A DNA stretch of 33,209 bases from Alphaproteobacteria bacterium (GCA_004356985.1 SMXQ01000082.1:1-33209), one strand, 5' to 3'. Shown: positions 1 to 11,272, counted from the first letter of the stretch. The notes: generated by a model not told the origin, from the letters alone. A program made the numbers and translations.

Positions 1-124
1 CCAACGGGTCAAGGGATCGCGGCACCGGTCGGGACGTGCCGAAACGGCGGGCCCAAGCCCATCGGCGCGGGCGGCGGGCGGCTCCCCCCTGACGCGCGGC
101 CCGGGATATGGTAGTAAACCATCC

Positions 125-490
125 ATGACCACACCGGATCCCGCCGCCATCGGCAGCTGGCACGCGCACATCTATTACGACCCGGAAACCACCAGGGACC
201 GGGCCCAGGCGTTGCGCGAAAAGATCGCCCGGGCCTTTCCCGAAACCTTGATCGGCGGTTGGCACGACCAACCCGTCGGCCCCCACACCGAACCGATGTA
301 CCAGGTCGTCTTCGCCCACGCGCTGTTCGAGAGATTCCTGCCGTTCCTCGCCATCCACCGCGACGGGCTCGCCATCCTGGTCCATGCCGACAGCACCGGC
401 GACCACGCCGCCGACCACACCGACCACGCCATCTGGATGGGACAGGTGCTGCCCATCAAGACCGCCCAGTGGCTTCAAGGAACACGCTGA
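125..490 (+). CDS. DOPA 4,5-dioxygenase family protein
   Basis: 121 aa ORF; WHAHIYYDPETTRDRAQALREKI...IGGWHDQPVGPHTEPMYQVVF...HADSTGDHAADHTDHAIWMG is typical of the family. Confidence 0.85.
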   Translation: MTTPDPAAIGSWHAHIYYDPETTRDRAQALREKIARAFPETLIGGWHDQPVGPHTEPMYQVVFAHALFERFLPFLAIHRDGLAILVHADSTGDHAADHTDHAIWMGQVLPIKTAQWLQGTR

Positions 491-590
491 GAACTCGGCC
501 CGGGGTGGGCGCCCATGGCCCCATGGGTGAGCCCAAATTGGGCGCTGCCCATGGCGCCGCGCGCCACCGGCTCGGGCGTCCCTGACGAAG

Positions 591-1172
591 ATGCTTCGGG
601 CGCTTTACGACTGGACCATGCGCATGGCCGCCCACCGCCGTGCCATGGGGTGGCTGTTCGCCGTCGCCTTCGTCGAATCCTCGGTCTTTCCCATTCCCCC
701 CGACGTCATGATCGTGCCCATGGTGCTGGCCAAAAAAGCCCGGGCGTTGCGCGTCGCCCTGGTCTGTACCCTCGGTTCGGTGCTGGGCGCACTTTTAGGC
801 TATGCCATCGGCGCGCTGTTGTTCGAGGCCGTGGGCCGGCCGCTCATCGCCTTTTACGGCTACACTGAGCCGTTCGCCCAATTCACCGCGCGCTACAACC
901 AATGGGGCGCCTGGATCGTCGCCTTCGCGGCGCTCACGCCCTTCCCCTTCAAGGTCATCACCATCGCCTCGGGCGCCACCGGCCTCGATCTCGCCGTGTT
1001 CGTCCTCTCCGCGACCCTGGCCCGGGGGCTCCGCTTCACCCTGGAAGCGGCGCTTTTGTGGCGCTTCGGGCCGTCCATCCGGGGCTTCATCGAAGGCCAC
1101 CTGAAATTCGTCACCACGGCCTTTTTCTGCCTCCTTATTGGCGGGTTTGTGATGATAAAATACCTGCTATGA
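591..1172 (+). CDS. YqaA/DedA-family membrane protein
   Basis: 193 aa hydrophobic ORF; FVESSVFPIPPDVMIVPMVL and ALTPFPFKVITIASG motifs. Confidence 0.85.
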   Translation: MLRALYDWTMRMAAHRRAMGWLFAVAFVESSVFPIPPDVMIVPMVLAKKARALRVALVCTLGSVLGALLGYAIGALLFEAVGRPLIAFYGYTEPFAQFTARYNQWGAWIVAFAALTPFPFKVITIASGATGLDLAVFVLSATLARGLRFTLEAALLWRFGPSIRGFIEGHLKFVTTAFFCLLIGGFVMIKYLL

Positions 1173-1708
1173 CCCTCAGCCAAATCCTCGACCGTCCCGA
1201 TCTGCTGTTCCCCCTTCTCGTCGCGGCCTCGAGCCTGATTCTGGGGGTTGCCTTCGCCTTCCAATACATCGGCGGGCTCGAGCCCTGCGTGCTGTGTATG
1301 TGGCAGCGCTACCCCTACGGCGCGGTGATCATTCTCGGCCTGCTCGGCAACGGCATGGCCCGCGGCCCATCGCCGCCGCCGGGCGCGCTGATCATCGTGA
1401 TGGGACTTTGCGCCTTCGCCCTGTTCACCGATTCCGCCATCGCCGGTTTCCATGTCGGCGTGGAGGAGAAATGGTGGCAAGGCAGCGCCGCCTGCGTCGG
1501 GCCCACGGTTGCGGACAGCATCGAAGCCCTGCGCGCCCAGCTTCTCGCCCTAAAGGTGGTACGCTGCGACCAGGTTGCCTGGTCGCTGGGCGGCATTTCC
1601 ATGGCCGGCTATAATATGGCCGCGGCGGCCGGCCTGGGCACGGTGGCGAGCCTGGCGGCGTGGCGCATGTCCCTGCTGCGTGCCGCCCAAGGAGGCCCCC
1701 ATGGATAA
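1169..1708 (+). CDS. dsbB: Disulfide bond formation protein B (DsbB family)
   Basis: MTLSQILDRPDLLF...GGLEPCVLCMWQRYPYG (CxxC) plus a second Cys pair (AACVGP...VVRCDQ); ATG overlaps the upstream stop (ATGA). The track ORF 902..1708 over-extends it. Confidence 0.88.
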   Translation: MTLSQILDRPDLLFPLLVAASSLILGVAFAFQYIGGLEPCVLCMWQRYPYGAVIILGLLGNGMARGPSPPPGALIIVMGLCAFALFTDSAIAGFHVGVEEKWWQGSAACVGPTVADSIEALRAQLLALKVVRCDQVAWSLGGISMAGYNMAAAAGLGTVASLAAWRMSLLRAAQGGPHG

Positions 1709-2243
1709 CCCGCGGCGCCCGGCGGATGGCGCGATCAAGGCCCGCGAGGCGCGGATGATCCGGGTCGATCAGGCCGGCGAATACGGCGCCGTGCGCATCT
1801 ACGCGGGCCAGCTGGCGGTGCTGGGCGGGCGGCCCGAGGCCGCCGCGATCACCGAGATGGCGGCCAAGGAACGCCAACACCTGGACCGCTTCGATTCCAT
1901 GATGAACGCGCGCCGGGTGCGGCCCACCCTATTGTCGCCGATCTGGCATGTCGCCGGCTTTGCGCTGGGGGCGGCGACGGCGCTGGCCGGGCCCAAGACC
2001 GCCATGGCCTGCACCGAGGCCGTGGAACAGGTCATCGAAGACCATTACGCCGCCCAGAAGGCGGCGCTCAAGGGCAGCGACGCGGAGCTCGAGGCGCTGA
2101 TCGACGAAGCCCGGGCCGATGAGGCCGCGCACCGCCAACGCGCCATCGCCGAGGGCGCCCGCCAGGCCCCGGCCCATGGCCCGGTCACCGCCGCCATCCG
2201 CTGCGGCACGCGGCTCGCCATCTGGCTGTCGGAACGGGTCTAG
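1701..2243 (+). CDS. coq7: Demethoxyubiquinone hydroxylase (COQ7 family)
   Basis: MIRVDQAGEYGAVRIYAGQLAVL...EMAAKERQHLDRFDSMM...AMACTEAVEQVIEDHYAAQ; ATG at 1701 follows GGAGG. Confidence 0.93.
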   Translation: MDNPRRPADGAIKAREARMIRVDQAGEYGAVRIYAGQLAVLGGRPEAAAITEMAAKERQHLDRFDSMMNARRVRPTLLSPIWHVAGFALGAATALAGPKTAMACTEAVEQVIEDHYAAQKAALKGSDAELEALIDEARADEAAHRQRAIAEGARQAPAHGPVTAAIRCGTRLAIWLSERV

Positions 2244-2246
2244 GGC

Positions 2247-2810
2247 CTAGCCCACTTCCAACTCGGAATCCCAGTAGAGGAAATCGCGCCAGCTTTCGTG
2301 GAGGTAATTGGGCGGATAGGCGCGGCCATTGGCCTGGAGCTCGCGCACGGTGGGCTGGCGCGGCATGGTTCTCGGCACCATGCGGACATTGCGCGGCATG
2401 TGCCCGCCCTTCTTCAGGTTGCACGGCGCGCAGGCCGCCACCACATTGCTCCACGATGTGCGACCGCCCCGGGACTTGGGCACAACGTGATCGAAGGTGA
2501 GCCACTCGGACGGCGACTTGGTGCCGCAATACTGGCAGGTGAAGCGGTCGCGCAGGAAGACGTTGAACCTAGTAAAGGCGGGCCGCCGCGCGGTCGGCAC
2601 GTATTCCTTCAACGCCACCACCGAGGGCAGCGCCATGGTCACGGAAGGGCTGTGCACGTAGCGGTCGTATTCCATGACGATATTGACCCTCTCCAGGAAC
2701 ACCGCCTTGATGGCGTCCTGCCACGGCCAGATCGACAGCGGGAAATAGCTCAGCGGCCGGAAATCGGCGTTGAGCACCAAGGTGGGGCAACTTTCGGGCG
2801 ATGCAAGCAC
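2247..2810 (-). CDS. HNH endonuclease
   Basis: FTCQYCGTKSPSEWLTFDHVVPKSRGGRTSWSNVVAACAPCNLKKG; GTG start at 2810 preceded by AGGAGA. Confidence 0.9.
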   Translation of the reverse strand: MLASPESCPTLVLNADFRPLSYFPLSIWPWQDAIKAVFLERVNIVMEYDRYVHSPSVTMALPSVVALKEYVPTARRPAFTRFNVFLRDRFTCQYCGTKSPSEWLTFDHVVPKSRGGRTSWSNVVAACAPCNLKKGGHMPRNVRMVPRTMPRQPTVRELQANGRAYPPNYLHESWRDFLYWDSELEVG

Positions 2811-2957
2811 CTGATTCTCCTGAAACCTTTGGGCCGCGCGCCATTGCGGCCCCAACTGCCTACACTGAAACCCGCCCACGTGCAAGGCGGGAGCCCCAAT
2901 CCGGGCACCCCCCAAAGCCCCGCCCCAAGATAGGGCGCGGGCATGGGAAAGCCATGC

Positions 2958-3638
2958 TCAGCCGCCCGCCACGCGGGCCAGGAAGGCCGCCGCCAACGCC
3001 AGCGCCGCATCGTCGATGCCGTGGCCGAGACCTTCCAGCAAATGGCATTCCACCGGCACCCCGGCGCCCGAAAGCACCTCCTTGGCCACCGTCGCCGATG
3101 CCACCGGCACCAGCTCGTCGGCCTTGCCGTGGATGATGCAGACCGGCGGACGGCAGCGGATTTCCCGGACCAAGGCCTCGGGGGCGATCAACGCGCCGGA
3201 AAAAACGAGGATGGCCTTGGGCGCCACCGCGCGGCGCAGGCCGAGGTAAAGCGCCGTCATGGCGCCCTGGGAAAAGCCGGCCAGGATCAGCCGCTCGGGC
3301 TCCAGGCCCAGGCCCGCCAGCATGTCGTCGATATAGGCGTTCACGTCCACGCCGGCGCGGGCGACGCCGGCTTCCAGCGCCTCGGCCGCCGGGTCCCGGA
3401 GGCTGAACCATTGCAAGCCCATGGGCGCCATGTCGCAGGGCTCGGGCGCGTCGGGGGCGATGAAGCGCGCCTTGGGCAGGGACTCGGCCAACAGCGGCGC
3501 CAGGGCGATCAGGTCGTTGCCGGAAGCGCCGAGGCCGTGCAACAGGATACAAAGGTGTTCGGGGTGATCGCCGCTGGGCGGCCCGAAACCGGGTCCGGTT
3601 AACGGGCGGGGGGTAAGCACTTCAGGGGTTTCGGACAA
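2958..3638 (-). CDS. Carboxylesterase/phospholipase-family alpha/beta hydrolase
   Basis: LCILLHGLGASGNDLIALAPLL...LILAGFSQGAMTALYLGL...CIIHGKADELVPV...HLLEGLGHGID (Ser/Asp/His triad context); TTG start chosen because AAGGAAG lies 6 nt upstream. Confidence 0.85.
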   Translation of the reverse strand: MSETPEVLTPRPLTGPGFGPPSGDHPEHLCILLHGLGASGNDLIALAPLLAESLPKARFIAPDAPEPCDMAPMGLQWFSLRDPAAEALEAGVARAGVDVNAYIDDMLAGLGLEPERLILAGFSQGAMTALYLGLRRAVAPKAILVFSGALIAPEALVREIRCRPPVCIIHGKADELVPVASATVAKEVLSGAGVPVECHLLEGLGHGIDDAALALAAAFLARVAGG

Positions 3639-3751
3639 GACGGTCTTCCTTGACGAACATGGGGGCGGCGGGCACATTCTAACGGCGGGCATCATCGACC
3701 GATACCCGCGGATCGCCGGACCACTTTGGCGGCGCGAGGGCGCGAGGGAAG

Positions 3752-5425
3752 ATGAATTCGGCCGAGCAGACCAGCATCACCGACGGCTTCACATTGGCCG
3801 GCGGCAAGGCGGCGCTGGCCGCCGGGCTTAGGGCCGCCGAGACCGTGCTCGCCACGGCGCGGGACCGCCTCGGCGCGAGGATCGGAGAGGCCGGCGCCGA
3901 GGCGCTCGACGCCCACCAGTTCGCCGCCCACGGGCTGGCCTGGATGGCGACCAACGTGGAGGCGTTGCGCCAGACCCTCGCCTGGGTCGACCGCTTGGCC
4001 GCCGCCGGGCGCCTGGGCGAGTTGGAATCGCTGATCGCCCAGGCCGCGTTCGGCGAATATCTCAGCCAAATTCTGGGCGGCATCCCGCTGTCCCAGGGCG
4101 AGATCGTCCGCCCCGCCGATCTCGGCCTGGACCGCCGAGACCTCGCCCCCTTCGATGCCCCCGGGCCCCGCGCGCTGATGCAAGGGGGCAACACCATCGG
4201 CGTGCGCCGGCGCATAGCTCAGCTGGTCGCCGACGGGCAATTCGGCGATTGGGGGCTCGACGACGTCACCCACGACCTGGTGCGCGAACAGTTCCACCGG
4301 TTCGCCGATGAGCGCATCGCGCCCTACGCCAACGGCTGGCACCTGGAAAACGCGCTGATCCCCGACGCGCTGCTCGGCGAGATGGCGGGGCTCGGCGTGT
4401 TCGGCCTCACCATCGCCGAGGAATACGGCGGGCTCGACATGGGGCGCATTGCCCTTTGCATCGTCACCGAGGAACTGTCGCGCGGCTACCTCGGCGTGGG
4501 CTCGCTCCCCACCCGGACCGAGATCGCCGCCGAGCTGATCCGCAATTCCGGCACCGAGGACCAGAAATCGCGCTTCCTGCCGGGCATCGCCTCGGGGGCG
4601 ATCATCCCCACCGCGTCGTTCACCGAGCCCGATGCCGGGTCCGACCTGGGATCCATTTCCACCCGCGCGACCCTGGACGGCGACGTCTACCGCATCACCG
4701 GCGCCAAGACCTGGGTGACCCATGGCGCGCGCTCCGACCTGATGACTCTTTTAGTGCGTACCAACCCGGATCGGCCCGGCTGGCGCGGGCTTTCCATGAT
4801 GCTGGCGGTCAAGCCCCGGGGCAGCGCCACCGACCCCTTCCCGGCCGCGGGCATGAGCGGCAGCGAAATCGAGGTGCTGGGCTATCGCGGCATGCGCGAG
4901 TACGAGATCGCCTTCGACGGGTTCAAGGTGGATTCCCGCAACCTGCTGGGCGGCGCCGAGGGCGAGGGCTTCAAGCAGTTGATGCAGACCTTCGAGACCG
5001 CCCGCATCCAGACCGCGGCGCGGGCCAACGGGGTCGCCCAGAACGCCCTGGAACTGGCCCTGACCTACGCCCAAGAGCGCCGCCAATTTTCCAAGCCCAT
5101 CGCCGAATTCGACCGCATCGCCGGGCGCATCGGCTGGATGGCGGTGGAAATCATGGTCTCGCGCCAACTGGCCTTTTTCGCCGCGCGGCTGAAGGACCAA
5201 GGCCGGCGCTGCGATGCCGAGGCCGGCATGGCCAAGCTGTTCGCCGCGCGCACCGCCTGGTCGGCGGCCGATGCCGCGGTGCAAATCCACGGCGGCAACG
5301 GCTACGCCCTGGAATTCCCGGTCTCCCGGCTTTTGGTGGATGCCCGCATCCTCAACATTTTCGAGGGCGCGGCGGAGATCCAGGCCCATGTCATCGCCCG
5401 CGCCTTGTTGGCCGAGCGCAATTGA
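3752..5425 (+). CDS. mcd: Acyl-CoA dehydrogenase, probable (2S)-methylsuccinyl-CoA dehydrogenase
   Basis: 557 aa; ACAD core (EEYGGLDMG, SFTEPDAGSDLGS, YAQERRQFSKPI, QIHGGNGYALEFPVSR) with ~165 aa N-terminal extension containing AFGEYLSQILGGIPLSQGEIVRPADLGLD, as I recall for Mcd. Confidence 0.75.
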   Translation: MNSAEQTSITDGFTLAGGKAALAAGLRAAETVLATARDRLGARIGEAGAEALDAHQFAAHGLAWMATNVEALRQTLAWVDRLAAAGRLGELESLIAQAAFGEYLSQILGGIPLSQGEIVRPADLGLDRRDLAPFDAPGPRALMQGGNTIGVRRRIAQLVADGQFGDWGLDDVTHDLVREQFHRFADERIAPYANGWHLENALIPDALLGEMAGLGVFGLTIAEEYGGLDMGRIALCIVTEELSRGYLGVGSLPTRTEIAAELIRNSGTEDQKSRFLPGIASGAIIPTASFTEPDAGSDLGSISTRATLDGDVYRITGAKTWVTHGARSDLMTLLVRTNPDRPGWRGLSMMLAVKPRGSATDPFPAAGMSGSEIEVLGYRGMREYEIAFDGFKVDSRNLLGGAEGEGFKQLMQTFETARIQTAARANGVAQNALELALTYAQERRQFSKPIAEFDRIAGRIGWMAVEIMVSRQLAFFAARLKDQGRRCDAEAGMAKLFAARTAWSAADAAVQIHGGNGYALEFPVSRLLVDARILNIFEGAAEIQAHVIARALLAERN

Positions 5426-5434
5426 GGGCGGCCC

Positions 5435-5629
5435 GTGAAAGCGGCGATTCCCTGGCTCATCACCCTGGCCGCCCTGGCCACCGCAGCGGTGCTGGTGGCG
5501 GGGATCGTCAACATGTTCCGCAAGAACCACGACCCGCGGCGCGCCAATCGGCTGATGCGCTGGCGGGTCGGCCTCCAGGCGGCGGCGGTGATGCTGTTTG
5601 TGGCGTTGCTGATCTTCGTCGGGCGTTGA
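5435..5629 (+). CDS. HIG1-like twin transmembrane helix small protein
   Basis: 64 aa with two hydrophobic helices around FRKNHDPRRANRLMRWRVGLQ; GTG start. Confidence 0.8.
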   Translation: MKAAIPWLITLAALATAAVLVAGIVNMFRKNHDPRRANRLMRWRVGLQAAAVMLFVALLIFVGR

Positions 5630-5636
5630 GGCCGCC

Positions 5637-6218
5637 ATGGTCAGGCTGACGCGCATCTACACCCGTGGCGGCGATCAAGGCGAGACCTCGCTGGGCGACG
5701 GCAAGCGGGTGCCCAAGGACGATCTTAGGGTCGCCGCCTACGGCACGGTGGACGAGGCCAACGCCGCCATCGGCGTCGCCCGCGGCCACCTTTCCGGCAA
5801 TGCCGCCGACATGCTGGGCCGCGTCCAGGACGACCTGTTCGACCTGGGCGCCGACCTCTGCGTGCCCGAGGACGGCGCCAAGGGCGAGCGGGCGGGCAAG
5901 GAACCGCTCCGCGTCACCGCCGCCCAGGTCACGCGCCTGGAGGCCGAGATCGACCACATGAACGAAAGCCTGGAGCCGCTGGATTCCTTCATCCTGCCCG
6001 GCGGCACGCCGGGCGGCGCCCATCTCCATCTCGCGCGCACCGTGGTGCGCCGCGCCGAGAGGCTGATGGTGCGCCTCGCCCGGGCCGGGGACGCGGCGGT
6101 GAACCAACACGCGCTCGACTACATCAACCGCCTGTCGGACCATCTTTTCGTCCTCGCCCGCCAGGTCAACGACGCCGAGGGCTCCGACATCCTGTGGCGG
6201 CCCGGCGCCAACCGCTAG
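5637..6218 (+). CDS. Cob(I)yrinic acid a,c-diamide adenosyltransferase (PduO type)
   Basis: IYTRGGDQGETSLGDGKRVPKDDLRVAAYGTVDEANAAIG...LPGGTPGGAHLHLARTVVRRAER...LNYINRLSD-type motif (ALDYINRLSDHLF). Confidence 0.93.
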   Translation: MVRLTRIYTRGGDQGETSLGDGKRVPKDDLRVAAYGTVDEANAAIGVARGHLSGNAADMLGRVQDDLFDLGADLCVPEDGAKGERAGKEPLRVTAAQVTRLEAEIDHMNESLEPLDSFILPGGTPGGAHLHLARTVVRRAERLMVRLARAGDAAVNQHALDYINRLSDHLFVLARQVNDAEGSDILWRPGANR

Positions 6219-6314
6219 GCCCACGGCCGGGGACCGCCGGCCCGGCCCGTTGACCGGGCCGGCGACCCGCACTACCTTGCCCCGGCATTTTTGAGATTCC
6301 CCGGAAGGAGCGAC

Positions 6315-7069
6315 ATGAAAGTCCTGGTCGCCGTCAAGCGCGTCATCGACGCCAATATCAAGGTCAGGGTCCGCCAGGACGGCAGCGGCGTGGAGACCGC
6401 CAACGTCAAGATGGCCATGAACCCGTTCTGCGAAATCGCCGTGGAGGAAGCGGTGCGCCTGGCCGAGGACGGCATCGCCGACCAAGTGGTGCTGGTTTCC
6501 GCCGGCCCCGGCCCGGCCAAGGAGACCCTCCGCACCGGCCTCGCCATGGGGGCCGACCGGGCCATCCATATCGTCACCGAGGAATCCCTGGAGCCGCTTG
6601 CCGTCGCCAAGCTGCTGGCCGCGGTGGCGGCGCGCGAAGATCCCGGCCTGATCCTTCTCGGCAAGCAGGCCATCGACGACGATTGCAACCAGACCGGCCA
6701 AATGCTGGCGGCCCTGCTCGGCTGGTCCCAGGGCACCTTCGCCTCCAAGATCGCCATGAGCGACGACGGCGCCACCCTTACCGTCACCCGGGAGGTGGAC
6801 GGCGGGCTCGAGACCGTGGCGCTGACCATGCCCGCCGTGGTGACCACGGATTTGCGCCTCAATGAGCCGCGCTACGCCACCCTCCCCAACATCATGGGGG
6901 CCAAGAAGAAATCCATCGATCCCCTGACCCCGGAGGAGCTCGGCGTCGATATCACGCCCAGGCTCGAGGTGCTGCGGGTGGACGAACCGCCGGCGCGGGC
7001 GGGCGGCATCAAGGTAGAAACCGCGGCGGAGCTGGTGGACAAGCTGGTCAACGAAGCCGGGGTGCTGTG

Positions 7070-7070
<1 letters not shown>
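6315..7070 (+). CDS. etfB: Electron transfer flavoprotein subunit beta
   Basis: [20 protein letters not shown]...[15 protein letters not shown]...[26 protein letters not shown] after GGAAGGAG. Confidence 0.96.
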
Positions 7071-8029
<959 letters not shown>

Positions 8030-8045
8030 GCCCGGGCGCGGCGCC

Positions 8046-8921
8046 ATGGCCGGGGGACCGCCGGGACCGACCTTTGATCTGGGCCCCCTTGCCGGCCCGC
8101 TGATCGTCTTCGGCGGGCCGCTGGGCAATATCGACGCCCTCGACGCCCTTCTCACCGAGGCGCGCGCCTTGGGCGTGGCGCCCCAAAACATGATTTGCAC
8201 CGGCGACGTCGCCGCCTATTGCGCCGATCCCGCCCCTTGCGTCGCGACCTTGCGCGAGGCGCGAATCCGGGTGGTGATGGGCAATTGCGAGCAATCCCTC
8301 GCCGAGGATGGGGAAGACTGCGGCTGCGATTTCATCGCCGGCAGCACCTGCGATGCTCTCGCCGATGCCTGGTACCAATACACCCGCGCCCGCATGACGC
8401 CTCAGGACCGGGCCTGGATGGCGGCACTGCCGCGCCGCCTGAATTTCACCATGGGCGACGTGCGGATCGCCGTCATTCATGGCGGGGGGTGCAAAATCAA
8501 CCGCTACCTTTTCGCCGGCGACCGCCATGCCCTGGCCGAGGAGATGGCAACACTCGGCGCCGAAATGGTGATCGCCGGCCATTCGGGCCTGCCGTTTACC
8601 ACCGATATCGGCGGCGGCCTGTGGCACAATCCCGGCGCCTTGGGCCTGCCCGCCAATGACGGCACGCCCAGGGTCTGGTACGCGCTGATCACCGCCGCCG
8701 CGGGCGAGATCACCATCGCCCAAAGGCCGCTCGACTACGACTACCGCGCCCAGGCACGGAAAATGCGTGCCGCCGGCCTGCCCGAGGCCTATGCCCAAAC
8801 CATCGAGTCCGGGCTGTGGCCCGATACGGCGCTGCTGCCCGAGGCCCAAGCGCGGGCCACCGGCCAAGCCTTGCGCCCGCTTACCGTTGCCTGGCGCGCG
8901 GCTAACTTCGTCGGTCCATAA
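8046..8921 (+). CDS. Metallophosphoesterase-family protein, variant motif I
   Basis: [17 protein letters not shown]...[13 protein letters not shown]...[10 protein letters not shown]...VIHGG...[10 protein letters not shown]. Confidence 0.75.
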   Translation: MAGGPPGPTFDLGPLAGPLIVFGGPLGNIDALDALLTEARALGVAPQNMICTGDVAAYCADPAPCVATLREARIRVVMGNCEQSLAEDGEDCGCDFIAGSTCDALADAWYQYTRARMTPQDRAWMAALPRRLNFTMGDVRIAVIHGGGCKINRYLFAGDRHALAEEMATLGAEMVIAGHSGLPFTTDIGGGLWHNPGALGLPANDGTPRVWYALITAAAGEITIAQRPLDYDYRAQARKMRAAGLPEAYAQTIESGLWPDTALLPEAQARATGQALRPLTVAWRAANFVGP

Positions 8922-9507
8922 AAAAGCGGATCAGGGCCCGGGCCTCGGGCGCCATCCATTCGGCGGGACCTTCCAGGCGGCCCACCTCGAAGCCGCGCCA
9001 ATCGATGAGCACGGTGGTGGGGAAACGGGTGATGGCGAAGGCGCGCTGGACCTGGCCCCGGGGATCGAGATAGACGGCGAGGGTCTTGAGGCCGATCTCT
9101 TCGAAATAGGGCCCAACGACCTTGAGCCCGGTCCGGTCGACGCTCAGCGCCACCACCACGAAGCGGGGCCCGCCGAGGGTCTCCTGCAATTGGTCGAGGG
9201 CCGGCATTTCACGCCGGCACGGCGCGCACCAGGTGGCCCAGAAATTGAGCAACACCACCTTTCCCCGGAACTGGGCCAGGCGCAAAACCTTGCCCCCGGC
9301 ATCGCTGAAAGGAGCAATGGGCGCCGGGCGGGGGTTTCCCAGCAGGCGGAAGTGTTGTATTGCCCCTCTGACCAGCGCCCCGGCGTCGGTATTCTTCGCC
9401 GGCGGCGGAACCAGGATGCCGGCCACGGCGAGCCCGGCGATCAGCCCGAGGACGGCCCAACGGCGCTGGGCGGCACCAAAAATCTGGCTTTGGAAACTCA
9501 CGTTCAC
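8902..9507 (-). CDS. TlpA-family thiol:disulfide oxidoreductase
   Basis: [25 protein letters not shown] with N-terminal membrane anchor; GTG start at 9507. The track ORF 8902..10914 continues antisense to argH. Confidence 0.9.
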   Translation of the reverse strand: MNVSFQSQIFGAAQRRWAVLGLIAGLAVAGILVPPPAKNTDAGALVRGAIQHFRLLGNPRPAPIAPFSDAGGKVLRLAQFRGKVVLLNFWATWCAPCRREMPALDQLQETLGGPRFVVVALSVDRTGLKVVGPYFEEIGLKTLAVYLDPRGQVQRAFAITRFPTTVLIDWRGFEVGRLEGPAEWMAPEARALIRFFMDRRS

Positions 9508-9522
9508 CCCAGGGGTCTTGTG

Positions 9523-10965
9523 ATGGCAAGGAACAAGAATACCAAGGCCGGGCGGCCGGCCAACAGGCTTTGGGGCGGACGGTTCAAAGCCGGCCCGGCC
9601 GAGGCCATGGAACGCATCAACGCCTCCATCGCCTTCGATCGCCGCCTCGCCGCCCAGGACATCGCCGCGTCCCGCGCCCATTGCCGCATGTTGATGGCGC
9701 AGAAGATCATCGGGGTCAAGGATGGCCGGGCCATTCTCAAGGGGCTGGACATGGTCGCCAAGGAGATCGAGAGCGGCCGCTTCAAGTTCCACGCGGCGCT
9801 GGAAGACATCCACATGAACGTGGAAGCGCGGCTGACCGCGTTGATCGGCGAGGCCGGCGGACGCCTGCACACGGCACGTTCGCGCAACGACCAAGTGGCC
9901 ACCGATTTCCGGCTTTGGGTGCGCGACGCCATGGACGGGCTCGACGATTCCCTGGCCCGGCTGCAAGGGGCGCTGATCGCCCGCGCCGAACAGCACGCCG
10001 CCACCCTGATGCCCGGTTTCACCCACCTCCAGACGGCGCAGCCGGTGACCCTCGGCCATCATTTGCTGGCCTATGTGGAGATGTTCGGGCGCGACCGCGG
10101 CCGCATGAACGATGCCCGGGCGCGGCTCAACGAATGCCCGCTCGGCGCCGCCGCCCTGGCCGGCACCTCGTTTCCCATCGACCGGCGGGCGACCGCCAAG
10201 GCGCTCGGCTTCGATCGGCCCATGGCCAATTCCCTCGACGCCGTGTCGGACCGGGATTTCGCCCTGGAATTCCTGTCGGCGGCGGCGATCGCCGCCTCCC
10301 ACCTGTCGCGCCTGGCCGAGGAGTTGGTGCTGTGGAGTTCCGAGCGGTTCGGTTTCGTGCGCCTGTCCGACGCCTATTCCACCGGATCCTCGATCATGCC
10401 CCAGAAACGCAATCCCGACGGGGCCGAGCTGGTGCGGGCCAAGGCGGGCCGGGTGACGGGGGCGCTGGTCACCCTCACCATGGTCATGAAGGGGCTGCCC
10501 CTGGCCTACGCCAAGGACATGCAGGAAGACAAGGAACCGGTGTTCGAGGCCGCCGACACCCTGGCCCTGACGCTCGAGGTGATGGCCGGCATGATCGCCG
10601 ACATGAAGGTGGACGAGGACGCCATGAGGGCGGCCGCCGACGGCGCTTTTGCCACGGCGACGGATCTCGCCGACTGGCTGGTGCGCGAGGCCGGGCTCAG
10701 CTTCCGCGCCGCCCACGGAATCTGCGGGCAAATCGTGCGGCTGGCCGAAAGCAAGGGCGTCCGGCTCGACCAGGTTAGCCTCGCGGAAATGCGGAGCATC
10801 GAACCGCGCATCACCAAGGCGGTGTTCGGCGTGCTTGGGGCGGAGCGCTCGGCGGCGAGCCGCACCAGCCTCGGCGGGACGGCGCCACGCCGCGTGCGGG
10901 CCGCCGTCAGGCAAGCCCGCAAGCGTTTCCTCAAGCCATCAAAAGCCGCGCGCCAGCGTCGCTGA
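9523..10965 (+). CDS. argH: Argininosuccinate lyase
   Basis: [17 protein letters not shown]...[17 protein letters not shown]...[20 protein letters not shown]...[20 protein letters not shown]. Confidence 0.97.
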   Translation: MARNKNTKAGRPANRLWGGRFKAGPAEAMERINASIAFDRRLAAQDIAASRAHCRMLMAQKIIGVKDGRAILKGLDMVAKEIESGRFKFHAALEDIHMNVEARLTALIGEAGGRLHTARSRNDQVATDFRLWVRDAMDGLDDSLARLQGALIARAEQHAATLMPGFTHLQTAQPVTLGHHLLAYVEMFGRDRGRMNDARARLNECPLGAAALAGTSFPIDRRATAKALGFDRPMANSLDAVSDRDFALEFLSAAAIAASHLSRLAEELVLWSSERFGFVRLSDAYSTGSSIMPQKRNPDGAELVRAKAGRVTGALVTLTMVMKGLPLAYAKDMQEDKEPVFEAADTLALTLEVMAGMIADMKVDEDAMRAAADGAFATATDLADWLVREAGLSFRAAHGICGQIVRLAESKGVRLDQVSLAEMRSIEPRITKAVFGVLGAERSAASRTSLGGTAPRRVRAAVRQARKRFLKPSKAARQRR

Positions 10966-11027
10966 CGCGCTATAGTGCGGGGCAACGGCGCGCACCAACC
11001 ATCATCACGGCGGGAGCCACGGGGATC

Positions 11028-11219
11028 ATGACCACGGCACGCAATGACGGCCACGCGACCGAGGGAACGCGCTGGGCGCGGATGGTCTGCACCGTGTTGA
11101 TGGCGCTTTATTTCGGCGCCTCCCTTTCGGCCTGCGGCAAGCGCGGCAACCCCGAGCCGCCGCCGGGCGCCGAGAAGAGTGATTTCCCGCGCCAATACCC
11201 GGCCCCCAACAGCTACTGA
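11028..11219 (+). CDS. Small lipoprotein (LptM/YifL-like)
   Basis: 63 aa; lipobox SLSACGKRGNPEPPPG; position between argH and lysA is typical. Confidence 0.75.
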   Translation: MTTARNDGHATEGTRWARMVCTVLMALYFGASLSACGKRGNPEPPPGAEKSDFPRQYPAPNSY

Positions 11220-11272
11220 CCCTTCCAACCCGAATCCCTCCCTCCGGGGCCGGCCCTTCCGGCAGACAGGCA

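Noticed and set aside
108-122. ATGGT-AGTAA-ACCAT small hairpin before the dioxygenase start
   Set aside because: Too short (5-bp arms) to claim function without conservation data.
8902-10914. 670-aa minus-strand ORF
   Set aside because: The real TlpA gene starts at 9507; the rest is antisense to argH, a typical GC-rich shadow ORF.
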